A DNA stretch of 14,629 bases from positions 1 through 14,629 of the forward strand of contig JABWAY010000070.1 in NCBI GenBank assembly GCA_013360825.1, written 5' to 3'. Numbering within the stretch: the first letter of the stretch is position 1; each line of letters begins with the position of its first letter. Shown here in pieces: positions 12,854 through 14,629 of this stretch. The DNA comes from Candidatus Brocadiia bacterium. Its GTDB lineage: Bacteria > Planctomycetota > MHYJ01 > WSZJ01. Below the pieces are notes generated by a model. It worked only from the letters and a program-made list of their open reading frames with translations. It had not been told where the DNA came from and searched no databases. A program made the position numbers and the translations under genes.

Positions 12854-14629
12854 GAGAGGTACGTCTCCTGCCAGAGCTGGAAGGCGAGGAGAATCCAGAG
12901 GCGGGGGAGGTGATAGGCGCGTTTCGCGACGTGGTCGTCGAAGAGCTCCGAGACGGTCCCGTGGCGGAACCAGCGCAGTTTCTCCGGAGAGAACATCTCC
13001 TTCGCGAGCGGGTTCAGCCGGCCGCGGAGCCATTCCGACGCCGGGGGAATGAACCCCCACTTGCTCCGGGTCCGGATTTCGGCGGGGAGGAGGTCCGCGA
13101 AGGCGTCGCGGAGAAGGGCCTTGTAGCGCCGCCCGCGCACCTTCTCCGCGAACGGGATCCCCGCGGCGAACTCGACGAGGTGATGGTCCAGGAACGGCGC
13201 GCGCGTCTCGACCGAGGCGAGCATGCTCATCTTGTCCATCCGCATATTCGACTCCTCGGCGATCCAGAGTTTCAGGTCGCCGTAGAGGAGGCGTTCCTGG
13301 AAACAGTCGGTGACGGGGCGGTCGACCACCCTGCGGACGACCTCCCGGACAAAATCCGGCCCCGGCAGGTCGTGCGCGATCAGCCTCGCCCTCATCTCCC
13401 GCGGAAAGGCCTCGTGCCAGGTCAGGTACCGCTCCGGCCCCGGGTCGAGCCGCGCCTTGCGGTCGAGCTTCCCGAGGTTCGCGTTGAGGCGGAGAAGCGG
13501 CGACGCCATCGCGCGCGCCCACCCCGGGACGCGGCGGTAGCTCGAGACGAGCGCGTCGGAGAGGTACCGGTCGTACCCCGCGAACAGCTCGTCCGCCCCG
13601 TCCCCGGAGAGCAGGACCGGGACGCCGCGCTCCCGCGCCAGCCGCGCCACGAGGAAGGTCGGGATCGAGGCGGCGTTGGCCAGCGGTTCGTCAAGCGCCC
13701 ACGCCACCTGCCGGACAAGCGCGGGCAGGTCGATCGCCTGGTCGACGAGGACCTCCTCGTGGATCGTCCCGAACTGCTTCGCCGCGACCCGCGCCAGCGC
13801 CAGGTCGGCGTTGAATTTCTCCGAGGGCCCCTCCGAAAACCCCGCGCTGAACGTCCGCATCCCCCGGATTTCCGCGGACGCGAGCCCCGACACGATCGTG
13901 GAGTCGATCCCTCCCGACAGGTAGCACCCGACCGGCACGTCCGAGATCAGCCGTTTCTTCACCGCCGCCCGCACCCGCTCGCGGACCGCCTCTTCGCCCG
14001 GCACGACCGTCTCCGGCCGGACATCCCAGTACTCCCGGATCTCCGTCTTCGCCCCCGCCCTCAGCCAGTGCCCCGCCGGGAGTTTCCGGATCCCCCGGAA
14101 CATCGTCCACGGCGCCGGGACGTACCCGAGGGCGAGGAAGAGCTCCAGCGCCTCGGGGTCGACTTCGCGGGGGATTCCCGGGTGCTCCAGGATCGCCTTG
14201 ATCTCGCTTGCGAAAATGAAAACATCGGGGCGGTCGACATAGTAGAAGGGTTTCTTCCCGAGCCGGTCGCGGGCGCAGAAGACCGTCCCCTCGACGCGGT
14301 CCGCGATCGCGAAGGCGAACATCCCTTCCAGCCTGTCCAGCATCCCGGGCCCCCACCGCCGCCACCCGTGGAGCAGCGACTCGGTGTCGCTCGACGTGCG
14401 ATAGGGGTATTCGGGCTCGAGTTCGCGGCGGAGGTCGCGGTGGTTGTAGATCTCGCCGTTGAAGACGATGGTGAAGCGTCCGTCGGGGGTGGACATCGGC
14501 TGGGCGCCGGTGGCGAGGTCGATGATGGAGAGGCGGAGGTGGCCGAGGGCGAGCGGCCCGGCGGTGTGGACGCCGCGGCCGTCGGGGCCGCGGTGCGGCA
14601 TGCGGTCGAGCATCCGCCCCGCGAGGACC
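12850..14629 (-). CDS. asnB: asparagine synthase-like glutamine amidotransferase (5' end outside the window)
   Basis: The frame is open to the window edge (VLAGR precedes the Met at 14613), so the catalytic N-terminal MCGI segment lies outside. Counting from that Met, the glutaminase domain shows HRGPDG (7-12), RLSIIDL (27-33), FNGEIYNH (51-58) and SSDTES (74-79). The synthetase domain has the PP-loop SGGIDS (233-238), LSGDGADELFAGYDRY (335-350) and, later, RMDKMSML followed by ETRAPFLDH. About 593 residues are visible; with the usual missing tip the protein would be about 620-640 aa, the size of AsnB homologues in polysaccharide and exosortase loci. These use glutamine nitrogen and ATP to amidate a carboxylate, either aspartate or a glycan or peptide component. 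It is the first visible gene of the operon and overlaps the next by 4 nt. The substrate is inferred from context. Confidence 0.92.
   Translation of the reverse strand, partial: VLAGRMLDRMPHRGPDGRGVHTAGPLALGHLRLSIIDLATGAQPMSTPDGRFTIVFNGEIYNHRDLRRELEPEYPYRTSSDTESLLHGWRRWGPGMLDRLEGMFAFAIADRVEGTVFCARDRLGKKPFYYVDRPDVFIFASEIKAILEHPGIPREVDPEALELFLALGYVPAPWTMFRGIRKLPAGHWLRAGAKTEIREYWDVRPETVVPGEEAVRERVRAAVKKRLISDVPVGCYLSGGIDSTIVSGLASAEIRGMRTFSAGFSEGPSEKFNADLALARVAAKQFGTIHEEVLVDQAIDLPALVRQVAWALDEPLANAASIPTFLVARLARERGVPVLLSGDGADELFAGYDRYLSDALVSSYRRVPGWARAMASPLLRLNANLGKLDRKARLDPGPERYLTWHEAFPREMRARLIAHDLPGPDFVREVVRRVVDRPVTDCFQERLLYGDLKLWIAEESNMRMDKMSMLASVETRAPFLDHHLVEFAAGIPFAEKVRGRRYKALLRDAFADLLPAEIRTRSKWGFIPPASEWLRGRLNPLAKEMFSPEKLRWFRHGTVSELFDDHVAKRAYHLPRLWILLAFQLWQETYLS

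Noticed and set aside
11616..13522. Upstream extensions of the two glycosyltransferase frames (to 12773 and to 13522)
   Set aside because: Both run through neighbouring same-strand genes in another frame. The standard family N-termini at 11615 and 12853, and the ATGA overlap at 12850-12853, fix the real starts.
1..14629. tRNA, rRNA, CRISPR array, insertion sequence, riboswitch
   Set aside because: Read both strands for repeat-spacer periodicity, transposase-like motifs and tRNA-like arms and found none. Subtle structured RNAs cannot be excluded by eye.

Overview
The window is a very GC-rich bacterial chromosome segment with closely packed genes, almost all codons ending in G or C, and no rRNA, tRNA, CRISPR array, insertion sequence or clear intrinsic terminator that I could find. 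The lineage cannot be fixed from the sequence. The secreted protein at 2814-3707 pairs a HEAT-like segment with a thioredoxin-like segment, and several genes appear to lack a leader. Both traits fit an uncultured planctomycete-like or similar high-GC Gram-negative phylum, but this is low-confidence inference.

Layout. (A) 1-1481, minus strand: the N-terminus of an unidentified Pro/Ala-rich protein, and upstream of it a WcaJ-type undecaprenyl-phosphate sugar phosphotransferase, the enzyme that starts exopolysaccharide repeat synthesis. (B) 1656-2666, plus strand: a compact three-gene operon with visibly more A/T at third codon positions. It holds an 82-aa unknown protein, a DUF433 antitoxin-like protein and a DUF5615 PIN-like toxin candidate. 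The genes overlap by 1 and 14 nt and sit behind a good sigma70-type promoter. (C) 2814-9399: housekeeping and accessory genes in alternating orientation. They are a secreted HEAT/thioredoxin-like protein (+), a membrane-anchored unknown (-) coupled to an S9 serine peptidase (-), a lone GT4-type glycosyltransferase (+), threonylcarbamoyl-AMP synthase Sua5/TsaC (-) and a VOC-fold protein (+). (D) 9410-14629, minus strand: an operon read right to left, with an asparagine synthase-like amidotransferase (5' end outside the window) followed by three GT4-type glycosyltransferases.

How it fits together. A and D look like two parts of one exopolysaccharide/surface-glycan locus on the same strand. The priming transferase (A) would load the first sugar-phosphate on the lipid carrier, the three glycosyltransferases (D) would extend it, and the AsnB-like enzyme could amidate a sugar or another component. 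B and C separate them, and B looks like an acquired module. Points worth a second look are the three-gene toxin-antitoxin-like operon whose toxin candidate has Asn where the family normally has Asp, a three-fold 11-bp phased direct repeat beside a promoter at 6682-6741, start codons 6-8 nt after -10-like boxes, three convergent gene pairs separated by only 4-10 nt, and GC-skew sign reversals inside single genes.
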